DNA from: Bryobacter sp. CoA8 C33
GTDB taxonomy: Bacteria; Acidobacteriota; Terriglobia; Bryobacterales; Bryobacteraceae
DNA length: 64,000 nucleotides
NCBI GenBank assembly: GCA_019931185.1
Contig: JAINDK010000013.1
Span: forward strand, 26,705 to 90,704
Direction: 5' to 3'
This document shows, in pieces, positions 36,695-45,096 of the stretch (position 1 is its first letter; every line of letters starts with the position of its first letter). A program made the translations under genes and the position numbers. Below the pieces are notes generated by a model. That model ran no database searches, was not told the origin of the DNA, and saw only the letters and a program-made list of their open reading frames with translations.

Positions 36695-39400
36695 ATGCGC
36701 TTCTGCTTCCTCGCGGTCTTCCTCTTCGCTTCCTCGTGCCTGCCCGCCCAGCCCCGCCGCCCCTTCCATTATGCCGATACCGATAACTGGCGCAGCCTCT
36801 CCGGTCAGAAACTCTCCGCCAACGGCCTCTGGCTCGGCTATGGCCTTTTCCCGCAGGATGCCAATGGAGAGGTAGTGCTCCGACATCTCCAAAACAATAC
36901 CGAACTGCGCGAACCCGCCGGACTCCGCCCTCCGCCCCCTCCTCCCGACCCCGAGCGCGAAACCCCTCCCCCCCAACGCACCACAACCCTCGCCTTTACC
37001 GCCGATGCCTCCTTCGCAGTCTTCACCACCTTTCCTCCTAAAGGTCAGGACAAGGCCAAAGCCGGCCTTGTCATCACCAATCTTGTTTCCTCTCAATCCT
37101 CCCGCCTCGCCGACATCAAATCCTTTCAGCTCCCCGCCGACTCCTCCTCCTCGCTTGCCTATCTCCGCGACGACAATGAAAAAACCCTCGTTCTCCGCCG
37201 CCTCGCCGATTCCACCGAGCGTACCTTCCCCGGCGTCACCAGCTACAGCTTCAGCAAGGATGGGCTCTGCCTCGTCTTTGCCACCGCCGAGGGTGTCTTC
37301 CTTCTCAACCCCGAACAGGAAGCGACTGCCCCCACCCCCCTCGTCCAAGCCAAGGGCCGCTACGACCGCTTCACCTGGGATGACAAACAAACCCTGCTCG
37401 CCTTCCTCTCCGCCGACACGCTCTTCCTCTGGGATCGCAAACCGGGCCCAGCCCGCCCCGCCGTCACGAATGCCCAACTCGGCGCCCTCCAGCTGGCCGA
37501 ACGCGGCACCCTCGATTTTTCCCGCGACGGCGCCCGGCTCTTCTTCCCCACTGCCCCGCCCCGTCCCGCCCCCACCCCCGATAACGGCCCCAAGATCAAC
37601 TACGATCTCTGGCACTGGAAGGACGACGCCATCCAGCCGATCCAGAAAGTCCGCGCCGCCCTCGAACGCATCCGCTCCTATCGCGCCGTTCTCCACCTGG
37701 CCGATTCCAAAGTCGTTCAACTCGGCGGCCCCGATCTGCCCGAAATCAGCCCCAATCAACCCGGTCTCTTCGCCATTGCCGCCGATGATCGCCCCTATCG
37801 TCCCGCTATCGACTTTGGCGACGGACGGCTCACCGACCAATACCTTCTCAACACCCTCACCGGGGACAAACGCCTTCTTGGCCGCCAGCGCTTCTCTACT
37901 TACTCCTGGTCGCCTGATGGCCGATTCGCGATTCGCTTCGACTCGAAAGACTGGCTCTGCCTCAATGTCTCAACCGGCCAGGAAGCCAACCTCACCGCCG
38001 GCATCAACCTCGCCTTCCATAACGAAGACAACGATACTCCCTCCCGGCCCAACGCCTACGCGCCGCCCGTCTGGTCCCGCGACGGCCGCGCCGTTCTGCT
38101 CGCCGACCGCTATGACATCTGGCAAATCTCCCCTGACGGCCGCCTCGCCAAGAACCTCACCGACGGCCTCGGCCGCCGCCGCAAGATCCAGTTTCGCCTC
38201 GTCCGCACCGATTCCGACGAACGCCAGGATGGCCTCGATGCCACCCGCCCCCTCCTGCTCAGCGCCGAATCCCTCGAATCCCGCGAAACCGGCTTTTTCA
38301 CCGATTTGATCGATGGCTCGGCCGAACCCCGCCAGCTGATCTGGTCCAACAAAAAATACAAATTTCTCGCCCGCGCCAAGTCCGCCGATACCTACCTCGT
38401 CTCCATTGAATCCTTCCGTGAATTCCCTGACTTCTACGTTACCTCCTCCGCCATGACCGGTTTCCAAAAGGTCACCGACGCTAACCCTCAACTCGCCTCC
38501 CACCTCTGGGGCACCGCCGAACTCATGCCCTTCCGCTCCTCCGACGGCATCTCTCTTCAAGCAGCCCTCTACAAACCCGAGGGCTTTGACCCCAACAAGA
38601 AGTACCCCGTCCTTGTCTACCTCTATGAGCGCCTCTCTCAAACCGTCAACGACTTCAAGGACCCCCAACCCCGAAACTCCATCAACATCCCCATCTACGT
38701 CTCCAACGGCTACATCGTCATCACTCCCGATATCGTCTACCGCACCGGATTCCCCGGCGATTCCGCCATGGCTTGCGTCATCCCCGCCGTCCAGAAACTC
38801 ATCGAACAGGGCTTCGTCGACGAAAGCCGCATCGGCATCCAAGGCCATTCCTGGGGCGGCTACCAGATTGCTTACATGCTCACCCGCACCAACCTGTTTC
38901 GCGCCGCCTCCCCGGGCGCCGTCGTCACAAACATGCTTTCCGCCTACAATGGCATCCGTTGGGGCAGCGGCCGCCCCCGCCAGTTTCAATACGAACACGC
39001 ACAGTCCCGCATCGGTGGCAACCCCTGGCAGTTGCCCCTGCGCTTCATCGAGAACTCACCCCTGTTCCGCGCCGACCAGATCCAAACCCCCGTCCTTACC
39101 ATTCACAACGACTCCGATGATGCCGTCCCCTGGTATCAGGGTATCGAGTTCTATCTCGCCCTCCGCCGCCTCAATAAGGAAATCTACCTGTTTAACTACA
39201 ACGGCGAACCCCACAATCTCCGCATTCGCGCCAACCAGCGCCACTACTCCGACCGCATGCTCGAGTTCTTCGATTTCTTCCTCAAAGGCGCTCCCAAACC
39301 TTCCTGGATGGAACGGGGCCGCCCCTTCCTCGAACGCGAACCGCTCGGCCGCCGCACCTCGGAATCTTCAGATGAAGATATGTTAAACTTTGATATGTGA
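36695..39400 (+). CDS. Secreted prolyl oligopeptidase family (S9) serine peptidase
   Basis: This 901-residue protein has a signal peptide (MRFCFLAVFLFASSCLPAQP, possibly a lipoprotein because of the Cys). A WD/propeller-like region spans about 30-600 and a C-terminal alpha/beta-hydrolase domain follows. The nucleophile motif is GHSWGGYQIAYM with Ser719, and the other triad residues are probably an Asp in HNDSDDAVPW (about 806-809) and His840 in GEPHNLRI. It should cleave peptides, possibly after proline or with dipeptidyl-peptidase activity. A start codon box TAAACT lies 9 nt upstream. Its last codons overlap the start of the next gene (atgTGA with GTG). Confidence 0.92.
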   Translation: MRFCFLAVFLFASSCLPAQPRRPFHYADTDNWRSLSGQKLSANGLWLGYGLFPQDANGEVVLRHLQNNTELREPAGLRPPPPPPDPERETPPPQRTTTLAFTADASFAVFTTFPPKGQDKAKAGLVITNLVSSQSSRLADIKSFQLPADSSSSLAYLRDDNEKTLVLRRLADSTERTFPGVTSYSFSKDGLCLVFATAEGVFLLNPEQEATAPTPLVQAKGRYDRFTWDDKQTLLAFLSADTLFLWDRKPGPARPAVTNAQLGALQLAERGTLDFSRDGARLFFPTAPPRPAPTPDNGPKINYDLWHWKDDAIQPIQKVRAALERIRSYRAVLHLADSKVVQLGGPDLPEISPNQPGLFAIAADDRPYRPAIDFGDGRLTDQYLLNTLTGDKRLLGRQRFSTYSWSPDGRFAIRFDSKDWLCLNVSTGQEANLTAGINLAFHNEDNDTPSRPNAYAPPVWSRDGRAVLLADRYDIWQISPDGRLAKNLTDGLGRRRKIQFRLVRTDSDERQDGLDATRPLLLSAESLESRETGFFTDLIDGSAEPRQLIWSNKKYKFLARAKSADTYLVSIESFREFPDFYVTSSAMTGFQKVTDANPQLASHLWGTAELMPFRSSDGISLQAALYKPEGFDPNKKYPVLVYLYERLSQTVNDFKDPQPRNSINIPIYVSNGYIVITPDIVYRTGFPGDSAMACVIPAVQKLIEQGFVDESRIGIQGHSWGGYQIAYMLTRTNLFRAASPGAVVTNMLSAYNGIRWGSGRPRQFQYEHAQSRIGGNPWQLPLRFIENSPLFRADQIQTPVLTIHNDSDDAVPWYQGIEFYLALRRLNKEIYLFNYNGEPHNLRIRANQRHYSDRMLEFFDFFLKGAPKPSWMERGRPFLEREPLGRRTSESSDEDMLNFDM

Positions 39401-40110
39401 AGATTCTTTCACGTGTTAATCTATTAACGCTTTCTGCCTTCTTTCCCGCTTGCCTATCGGCACAGTCTTTGATCGTCGGCATCCCCAGTGCCGACGTGGC
39501 GCACAAAGGCGAGTTTGCCCTCGCTCACGAAACCCAGCTCAATCGCTTCCAATCCGGTGGCTATTGGAATACCTTCTCCTTCGCAACCTACGGCGTGGGC
39601 AAGAACACGGAGCTGGCCGCCAGTAAGTATGGATTCTCTCTGCCCGGTTCCGGCAACCGAGCCATCGGACTCGGACTCAAATCAATGTACCCGATCCCAT
39701 CGACCTTCGCCCAAAAATGGCAGTTGAAGCTTACTGGCGGCTTCATGATTCCCCTGAGCTTCAATGGGAAGGGCGCCGGATATTGGGTCTACGGCAACGG
39801 CAGCCTCCGTGTGCCGCGCACCCGCACGCGCCTCACCGTCGGCCCCAGCCACGGGACCCGGCAAATCTTCGGCCGGCAGGCATACTCAACAATGGTCGGC
39901 TTCGAGCAGCCACTCACCAAACGCTGGGGCATTGTCTCAGATTGGTTCTCCGGCACAAACGACCTCGGCGCCGCCATTTTTGCCTTATCCTTTCAGCGTG
40001 ATCCCCGCACCCTCATCATCTTCGGCTACAAGATCGCCAACAACGCCCGTTCCGGCAAGCCCGCCTTCATGGTCGAAGTCGCCCGCTCTTTCGGCCACCA
40101 TCGCCGTTGA
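39397..40110 (+). CDS. Putative outer-membrane beta-barrel protein
   Basis: This 237-residue exported protein has a signal peptide (VKILSRVNLLTLSAFFPACL, cut near SAQS) and alternating aromatic/hydrophobic strands (NTFSFATYGVGKNTELAASK, WQLKLTGGFMIPLSF, GYWVYGNGSLRVPRTRTRLT), typical of small outer-membrane barrels. No named family is recognised. The GTG at 39397 overlaps the S9 peptidase stop, so the two are translationally coupled and may act together at the cell surface. Confidence 0.72.
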   Translation: MKILSRVNLLTLSAFFPACLSAQSLIVGIPSADVAHKGEFALAHETQLNRFQSGGYWNTFSFATYGVGKNTELAASKYGFSLPGSGNRAIGLGLKSMYPIPSTFAQKWQLKLTGGFMIPLSFNGKGAGYWVYGNGSLRVPRTRTRLTVGPSHGTRQIFGRQAYSTMVGFEQPLTKRWGIVSDWFSGTNDLGAAIFALSFQRDPRTLIIFGYKIANNARSGKPAFMVEVARSFGHHRR

Positions 40111-40140
40111 TTACGATGGAGGTCTCCCCCGGAAAGCTCC

Positions 40141-40491
40141 ATGTCCAACACCCGCATCTTCAAAATGACCTTTGCCAGCGTCTACCCACACTACGTCGCC
40201 AAAGTCGAGAAAAAAGGCCGTTCCCGCGCCGAGTTACACGCGGTCATCACCTGGCTGACCGGCTACGACGAGGCCTCCCTCCAACAGCAAATCGACTCCC
40301 GTGCCGACTTCGAAGCTTTCTTCACCCGGGCGCCGCATCCCCATCCCAATGCCGCCCAAATCACCGGCCTCATCTGCGGCTACCGCGTCGAGGAAATCGC
40401 GGATCCCCTCCTGCGGCAAATCCGCCAGCTCGACAAACTCGTCGACGAACTCGCCAAAGGCAAATCTCTCGCGAAGATCCTTCGGGATTGA
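40141..40491 (+). CDS. DUF2200 family protein
   Basis: This 116-residue cytoplasmic protein matches DUF2200: RIFKMTFASVYPHYVAKVEKK, ELHAVITWLTGY, FFTRAPHPHPNAAQITG, and YRVEEIADPLLRQIRQLDKL. The family is found in many bacteria with no known activity. The start ATG at 40141 has GGAAAG upstream. It lies 30 nt after the beta-barrel gene and may share its transcript. Confidence 0.9.
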   Translation: MSNTRIFKMTFASVYPHYVAKVEKKGRSRAELHAVITWLTGYDEASLQQQIDSRADFEAFFTRAPHPHPNAAQITGLICGYRVEEIADPLLRQIRQLDKLVDELAKGKSLAKILRD

Positions 40492-40555
40492 CTATCGAAG
40501 GCTCCTCGCGCTGCCGGCTTGCAATCCCCGCTCCCGTGCCGCATCCTGAGCTCAC

Positions 40556-41473
40556 ATGCTGTCCCGTCGCTGCCTTCTTCTCGCCGCCGCCCCACCACCA
40601 CCCTCCTCTCTCGCCCAATCAATTTCCCGCATCTACGGCCAGTCCCTGCCCGAGATCGTCTACATCCAAACCGTTCCCCTCCTCGCCCGCCTGCGCCTCG
40701 GCCATCTCGCCGCCGTCGAAGCCCTCGTCCAACCCTTCATCACCGGCCAGCGCGACTCGCTCGCCTCACTCACTCCCAGCCACCTTGCCGGCCATTTTCT
40801 CTTCCACGAACTCCACCAGCACACCGGAAAAGCCGCTTACCGCGAACGCCTCCTCGCCGCCGCGCAACGCGCTGATCCGGGCATCTACAACGAAATGTCC
40901 GATGGCGTCTTCATGGGTTGCCCCCTGCTGGCCGCCTCCGGAGACCGCGAAAAAGCCGCCTCCCATTTTCTCGCCCTGCAAGATCTCTGCCGCCGCTCCG
41001 ACGGCCTTTGGCGCCACTCCCCCCTCAGCGATGCCGCCTGGGGCCGCGGCAACGCCTTCCCCCTCCTCGGTCTCGCCCTCACCATGGAATCAGCCCCCTC
41101 CCCGCAACCCTTCCTCAACCCTTTCCTCGAACTGGCAAAGGCACTGCTCCGCCACCAAACTCCCGGCGGCCTCTGGCGTCAGGTCATCGACCACCCAAAC
41201 GCCTGGGAGGAGTTCTCCGCCTCCGCCATGATCGCCACCGCCTTCCAAAAGGGCCTCCGCCACCGCTGGCTTCCCCGCGATCCCTTCGCTGCTTCCCTCT
41301 CCCGCGCCGCCGCCGCTCTCGCTTCCCGCATCACCGCCAACGGCGAGGTTTCCGCCGTCTGCGAATCCACCGGCAAACAGATCTCCCTCGCCGCCTATCT
41401 TTCCCGCCGGGCCATTTCCGGCCGTGATCCCCGCGGCGGCGCTTTTGCTCTTTACTTTCTCACCGAGCCCTGA
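40556..41473 (+). CDS. GH88/GH105-like unsaturated glycuronyl hydrolase
   Basis: This 305-residue protein looks like an (alpha/alpha)6-barrel hydrolase of the GH88/GH105 type that removes unsaturated uronic acids from lyase products such as rhamnogalacturonan. Supporting motifs are MSDGVFMGCPLLAASGD, the conserved WGRGNAFPLLGLALT and DHPNAWEEFSASAMIATAFQ, and GLRHRWLP. N-terminal MLSRRCLLLAAAPPPPSSLA is a short RR-type export signal. It is a little shorter than typical family members (about 370), mainly in the N-terminal half. It precedes the TetR regulator by only 18 nt, but a separate promoter lies within its last codons. Confidence 0.78.
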   Translation: MLSRRCLLLAAAPPPPSSLAQSISRIYGQSLPEIVYIQTVPLLARLRLGHLAAVEALVQPFITGQRDSLASLTPSHLAGHFLFHELHQHTGKAAYRERLLAAAQRADPGIYNEMSDGVFMGCPLLAASGDREKAASHFLALQDLCRRSDGLWRHSPLSDAAWGRGNAFPLLGLALTMESAPSPQPFLNPFLELAKALLRHQTPGGLWRQVIDHPNAWEEFSASAMIATAFQKGLRHRWLPRDPFAASLSRAAAALASRITANGEVSAVCESTGKQISLAAYLSRRAISGRDPRGGAFALYFLTEP

Positions 41474-41493
41474 TATATTGAACAGTGTTCAAT
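41451..41493 (+). promoter_or_regulatory. tetR promoter with perfect palindromic operator
   Basis: TTTACT (41451-41456) and TATATT (41474-41479) have a 17-bp spacer. A perfect palindrome, ATTGAACA-G-TGTTCAAT (41477-41493), overlaps the -10 box and the ATG of the regulator at 41492. Binding there would block initiation, so autorepression is likely. The mRNA would be nearly leaderless. Confidence 0.75.
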
Positions 41494-42112
41494 GACTCTT
41501 GCCCGCCAGCGTAGCGCCTACCGCGAATCCCTCCGCGAGGAGATTCTCGACGCCGCCCGCCAACTCTTCATCCAAAACGGCTACGAGTCCACCAGCATCC
41601 GCGCCATCGCCGAAAAAGTCGGCGCCTCTACCGGCATTCTCTACCACTACTTCGAGGACAAGCAGGACATCATGGCCCTGCTTGTTCGTGAAACCTTCGC
41701 CAAGCTGTCCCTCCGCGTCGAAGCCATACGCACCGATAGCGACCATCCCGTCGCCCGTCTTCGCCGCAGCCTGCTTGCCTACATGGAATTCGGCCTCAAC
41801 CACCCACATCATTACGCTCTTCTCTTTATGAAACCAGACTCCTGGGAAGGCAATGAGCGCATCCTCGCCGTCTTTGCAACCGCTGGCTCCGCCACCTTCG
41901 ATTGCCTCCGCCTCATGTGCGCCGAATGCATCGCCGCCAACCTTTTCCGGCCCGAACTCCAGGACCCCGAAGAACTCGCCCAAACCCTCTGGGCCGCGAT
42001 TCATGGCCTCGTCTCTCTCCACATCGGCTGCCAGTCTTTTCCTTTCCTTGAACGCTCCCGCCTTGCCGACCGCCTCATCGACATCCTCCTCACAGGAATC
42101 CTTCGCTCATGA
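41492..42112 (+). CDS. TetR family transcriptional regulator
   Basis: This 206-residue repressor has a canonical N-terminal TetR helix-turn-helix: REEILDAARQLFIQNGYEST, SIRAIAEKVGASTGILYHYF. The C-terminal ligand-binding region is variable, with LRRSLLAYMEFGLNHPHHYALLF. It lies upstream of the four-gene ABC export operon on the same strand. Matching palindromes overlap its own start and the exporter promoter, so it very likely represses both and responds to an exported compound. Its ligand is unknown. Confidence 0.93.
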   Translation: MTLARQRSAYRESLREEILDAARQLFIQNGYESTSIRAIAEKVGASTGILYHYFEDKQDIMALLVRETFAKLSLRVEAIRTDSDHPVARLRRSLLAYMEFGLNHPHHYALLFMKPDSWEGNERILAVFATAGSATFDCLRLMCAECIAANLFRPELQDPEELAQTLWAAIHGLVSLHIGCQSFPFLERSRLADRLIDILLTGILRS

Positions 42113-42132
42113 TCTCTTTTTTTTGCAATCTT

Positions 42133-42149
42133 TTTAAACACTGTTCAAT
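42133..42149 (+). promoter_or_regulatory. Second TetR operator, upstream of the ABC export operon
   Basis: TTTAAACA-C-TGTTCAAT shares the right half-site TGTTCAAT and the spacing of the perfect operator before tetR, with two mismatches in the left arm (ATTGAACA versus TTTAAACA). It lies 33 nt before the permease ATG, in an AT-rich stretch with a TTGCAA (42124-42129) just upstream. Confidence 0.7.
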
Positions 42150-42182
42150 TCTTATTTACATGTTCGACCAAGGAGCCTCCTC

Positions 42183-43322
42183 ATGCACTTCGTAGCTTGG
42201 CAAATGCTCACAGGCGACCGCGCCAAGTACCTCGGCCTCATCTTCGCCATCGCCTTCTCCACCTTCCTTATGTCCCATCAGGTCTCCATCTTCTGCGGCC
42301 TCATGAGTCGTACCGCCAGCCAGATTGATGATGTCCGTGATGCCTCCATCTGGGTCATGGACGCGAAAACCCTCTACCTCGATGAAGTCAAGGCGCTCAC
42401 CGACCAGGACCTTTATCGCATCCGCGGCATCTCCGGCGTCGAGTGGGCCGTGCCTCTCTTCAAAGGCGCCTCGCGCGCCAAGGGCCCCGACGGTCATTTC
42501 CGCGCCGTCATCCTGATGGGCCATGACGACTCCACACTCACCGGCATCCCCCGCCGCATTGTTCACGGCGATATCACGCGCCTCCGCGAACCCGAATCGA
42601 TCGCCATCGATCAGGTCGGCTACGAGTTCTTTTTTCCCGGCCAGCCCTACCAACTCAATCGCAGCCTCGACCTCAACGACCGTACGGTACGCATTGTCGC
42701 AATCGTCGATTCCAACGCTCCCTTCGTCAACCTCCCCGTCGTCTATACCCGCTACACGCAGGCCCTTAACTTCGTGGGCCGCGAGCGCAACCAGATGTCT
42801 TTCGTCCTGGCCAAGGCCATCCCCGGTCTCCCCGAAGGCGAATTGACCGGCCGCATCGCTGACCGCACTGGCCTGAAGGCTCTCACTTCGTCCCAATTCG
42901 GTTGGGAAACCATCTGGTACTACATGGAACACACGGGCATCCCCATCAACTTCGGCATCACCGTCATCATCGCCCTCATCGTCGGCACAGTCGTCGCCGG
43001 CCAAACGTTCTACCTGTTCACCATCGAAAACCTCAAGCAGTTCGGCGCCCTCAAGGCCATCGGCGTCTCCGACCTCCGCATCGTGGGCATGATCCTCATG
43101 CAGGCCCTCATCGTCGGCGCCATCGGCTATGGGCTCGGCATCTCGATGACCGCCATCTTCTTTGAAACCACCCAGTCCAACCTCGATCTACGCGGCTTCC
43201 GCCTCCTGCCCATCGTGATGCAAGGCACGGCCGCCACCGTCTTCCTCATCGTCTTCCTGGCCAGCGCCTTCAGCGTGCGCCGCGTTATTGTCCTCGAGCC
43301 CGCCGTCGTCTTCCGCGGCTAG
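42183..43322 (+). CDS. ABC transporter permease, DevC/FtsX-like
   Basis: This 379-residue permease has four membrane helices: one near the N-terminus (YLGLIFAIAFSTFLMSHQV) and three in the C-terminal FtsX domain (FGITVIIALIVGTVVAGQTF, MILMQALIVGAIGYGLGIS, TVFLIVFLASAFSV). A large extracytoplasmic domain lies between, the MacB/DevC layout. It starts at ATG 42183 with AAGGAG 7 nt upstream. ATPase, membrane-fusion and outer-membrane genes follow, so it forms a tripartite exporter. DevBCA systems export glycolipids in cyanobacteria; the cargo here is not known. Confidence 0.92.
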   Translation: MHFVAWQMLTGDRAKYLGLIFAIAFSTFLMSHQVSIFCGLMSRTASQIDDVRDASIWVMDAKTLYLDEVKALTDQDLYRIRGISGVEWAVPLFKGASRAKGPDGHFRAVILMGHDDSTLTGIPRRIVHGDITRLREPESIAIDQVGYEFFFPGQPYQLNRSLDLNDRTVRIVAIVDSNAPFVNLPVVYTRYTQALNFVGRERNQMSFVLAKAIPGLPEGELTGRIADRTGLKALTSSQFGWETIWYYMEHTGIPINFGITVIIALIVGTVVAGQTFYLFTIENLKQFGALKAIGVSDLRIVGMILMQALIVGAIGYGLGISMTAIFFETTQSNLDLRGFRLLPIVMQGTAATVFLIVFLASAFSVRRVIVLEPAVVFRG

Positions 43323-43333
43323 GAGATTCCAAA

Positions 43334-44029
43334 ATGCTGAACAACGCAATCGCCGTTGAGTGCAGCCAGATCGAAAAGAACTTTGGCTCGGGAGGCGATG
43401 CCGCGCGCGTTCTGCGCGGTATCAACCTAACGGTGCCCACCGGGGAAATGACTTTTCTCGTCGGCCCCTCCGGCTGCGGCAAGACCACCCTGCTCAGTGT
43501 CATCGCCGGTCTGCTCAATCCCACCGCCGGCGAACTCGCCGTCCTCGGCGTTCCCCTCCACACCCTTAAGCCAAGTCGGGCCGTCGAATTCCGCCGCCAA
43601 AACCTCGGCTTTGTCTTCCAACAGTTCAACCTCCTCCCCTCCCTCACCGCCGCCGAGAACGCTGCTGTTCCTCTCCTCGCCGCTCACTGGCCGCGCAAAA
43701 AAGCCGTGGAAAAAGCAAGGGAGCTCCTCGACGGCCTCGGCCTGGCGGAGCGCGCCAACGCTTACCCCAACCAGCTCTCCGGTGGCCAGCAGCAACGTGT
43801 CGCCTTCGCCCGCGCCCTCATTCACGAGCCCCGGCTCATCGTCTGCGACGAACCCACTTCCGCCCTCGACCAAAACACCGGCCACCACGTCATGGAATTG
43901 CTTCGCGCTATCGCCGTTCGCCCCAATCGCGCCGTGCTCGTCGTCACCCACGACAACCGCATTTTCGACTTTGCCGACCGCATCGCGCACATGAACGACG
44001 GTCTAATCACCGACATCGAAACCAACTAA
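43334..44029 (+). CDS. ABC transporter ATP-binding protein, DevA/MacB-like
   Basis: This 231-residue ATPase of the LolD/MacB/DevA type has Walker A GPSGCGKTT (44-52), Q-loop FVFQQFNLLPSL, signature NQLSGGQQQRVAFARAL, Walker B LIVCDEPTSALD and a His switch VVTHDNRIF. It powers the adjacent permease. It starts 11 nt after the permease stop with AGGAG upstream (taggagattccaaa). Confidence 0.95.
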   Translation: MLNNAIAVECSQIEKNFGSGGDAARVLRGINLTVPTGEMTFLVGPSGCGKTTLLSVIAGLLNPTAGELAVLGVPLHTLKPSRAVEFRRQNLGFVFQQFNLLPSLTAAENAAVPLLAAHWPRKKAVEKARELLDGLGLAERANAYPNQLSGGQQQRVAFARALIHEPRLIVCDEPTSALDQNTGHHVMELLRAIAVRPNRAVLVVTHDNRIFDFADRIAHMNDGLITDIETN

Positions 44030-44045
44030 TCAAGGACCACACCCC

Positions 44046-45095
44046 ATGCTCAAATACCTCATGCCTGTACTCGCCGTCTTCGCCCTCGCCTTTTCCCTCT
44101 ACAGCGTCCGGCGCATGACACCCTCCGTCGTCCTCGCGCAACCACCCTCCCCGCCGCCAGCCGCCGCTTACCCCAATCAACTCGGCGCCGTCGGCCTCAT
44201 CGAGGCCTCCTCGGAGAACATCGCCCTCTCCCTACCCGTCTCCGGCCTCGTCACGCGCGTCCCCGTCACAGCCGGTGATGCAGTCCGCAAAGGCCAGCTT
44301 CTCTTCTCCCTCGACGATCGCGATCTCCGCGCCGAACTCGCCTTGCGCCAAAGCGCCGTCGCTCTCGCCCAAGCCAAACTCATACGCCTCGAATCCTCCC
44401 CCCGCCCCGAGGAAATCCCCCCCGCCCAGGCCCGCGTCGATGAGGCCAAAGCCCAACTCGAGGACGCAAGCCTCCAGCTCCGCCTCATCGAAAGCGTCAA
44501 GGATCCCCGCGCCATCCGCCAGGAAGACCTCCTGCGCCGCCGCCGCGGTGTCGAACAGGCCCAAGCCCGCCTCGCTCAGGCTCAGTCGAGCCTCGCCCTG
44601 CTCCAGGCCGGAGCCTGGCGCCCCGACCTCGACATCGCCCGCGCTGAACTCAAACAGGCCCAAGCCCAGGTCGACCGCATCCTCGCCGACCTCGCCCGTC
44701 TTCAAGTCACTTCCCCCATCGGCGGCGTCATTCTCCAGTGCAAGATCCGCCCCGGCGAATACGCCCAGGCCGGTGTCCTCGCCCAACCCCTAATGCTTCT
44801 CGGCCAGACCGCCACGCTCCACCTCCGCGCCGATATCGATGAAAAAGACGCCTCCCGCTTCACTGCCGGCGCCCCTGCCACGGGCAGTGTCCGCGGTGAC
44901 GCCGCTAAAACTTTTCCGCTCACTTTTGTTCGCCTCGAGCCCTACGTCATCCCCAAACGCAACCTTTCCGGCGACGCCACCGAACGCGTCGATACCCGCG
45001 TTCTCCAGGTCATCTACCGGCTCCCCGCTAACACTGCCCTCTATGCCGGCCAGCAGATGGATCTCTCCATCCAGGCCGCTCAGGAGACCCGCTAA
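44046..45095 (+). CDS. HlyD/DevB-type membrane fusion protein
   Basis: This 349-residue periplasmic adaptor has an N-terminal anchor (MLKYLMPVLAVFALAFSLYS), a lipoyl-like segment (GLVTRVPVTAGDAVRKGQLL, split by the hairpin from SPIGGVILQCKIRPGEYAQAG), and a long alpha-helical hairpin between about 95 and 220 (EEIPPAQARVDEAKAQLEDA). The beta-barrel part is HLRADIDEKDASRFTAGAPA. It links the inner-membrane ABC part to the TolC-like channel encoded next, 1 nt downstream. Confidence 0.93.
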   Translation: MLKYLMPVLAVFALAFSLYSVRRMTPSVVLAQPPSPPPAAAYPNQLGAVGLIEASSENIALSLPVSGLVTRVPVTAGDAVRKGQLLFSLDDRDLRAELALRQSAVALAQAKLIRLESSPRPEEIPPAQARVDEAKAQLEDASLQLRLIESVKDPRAIRQEDLLRRRRGVEQAQARLAQAQSSLALLQAGAWRPDLDIARAELKQAQAQVDRILADLARLQVTSPIGGVILQCKIRPGEYAQAGVLAQPLMLLGQTATLHLRADIDEKDASRFTAGAPATGSVRGDAAKTFPLTFVRLEPYVIPKRNLSGDATERVDTRVLQVIYRLPANTALYAGQQMDLSIQAAQETR

Positions 45096-45096
45096 C

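Noticed and set aside
44839..45096. N-terminal extension of the TolC-like gene
   Set aside because: It overlaps the membrane fusion protein gene in another frame; the ATG at 45097 gives a proper signal peptide.
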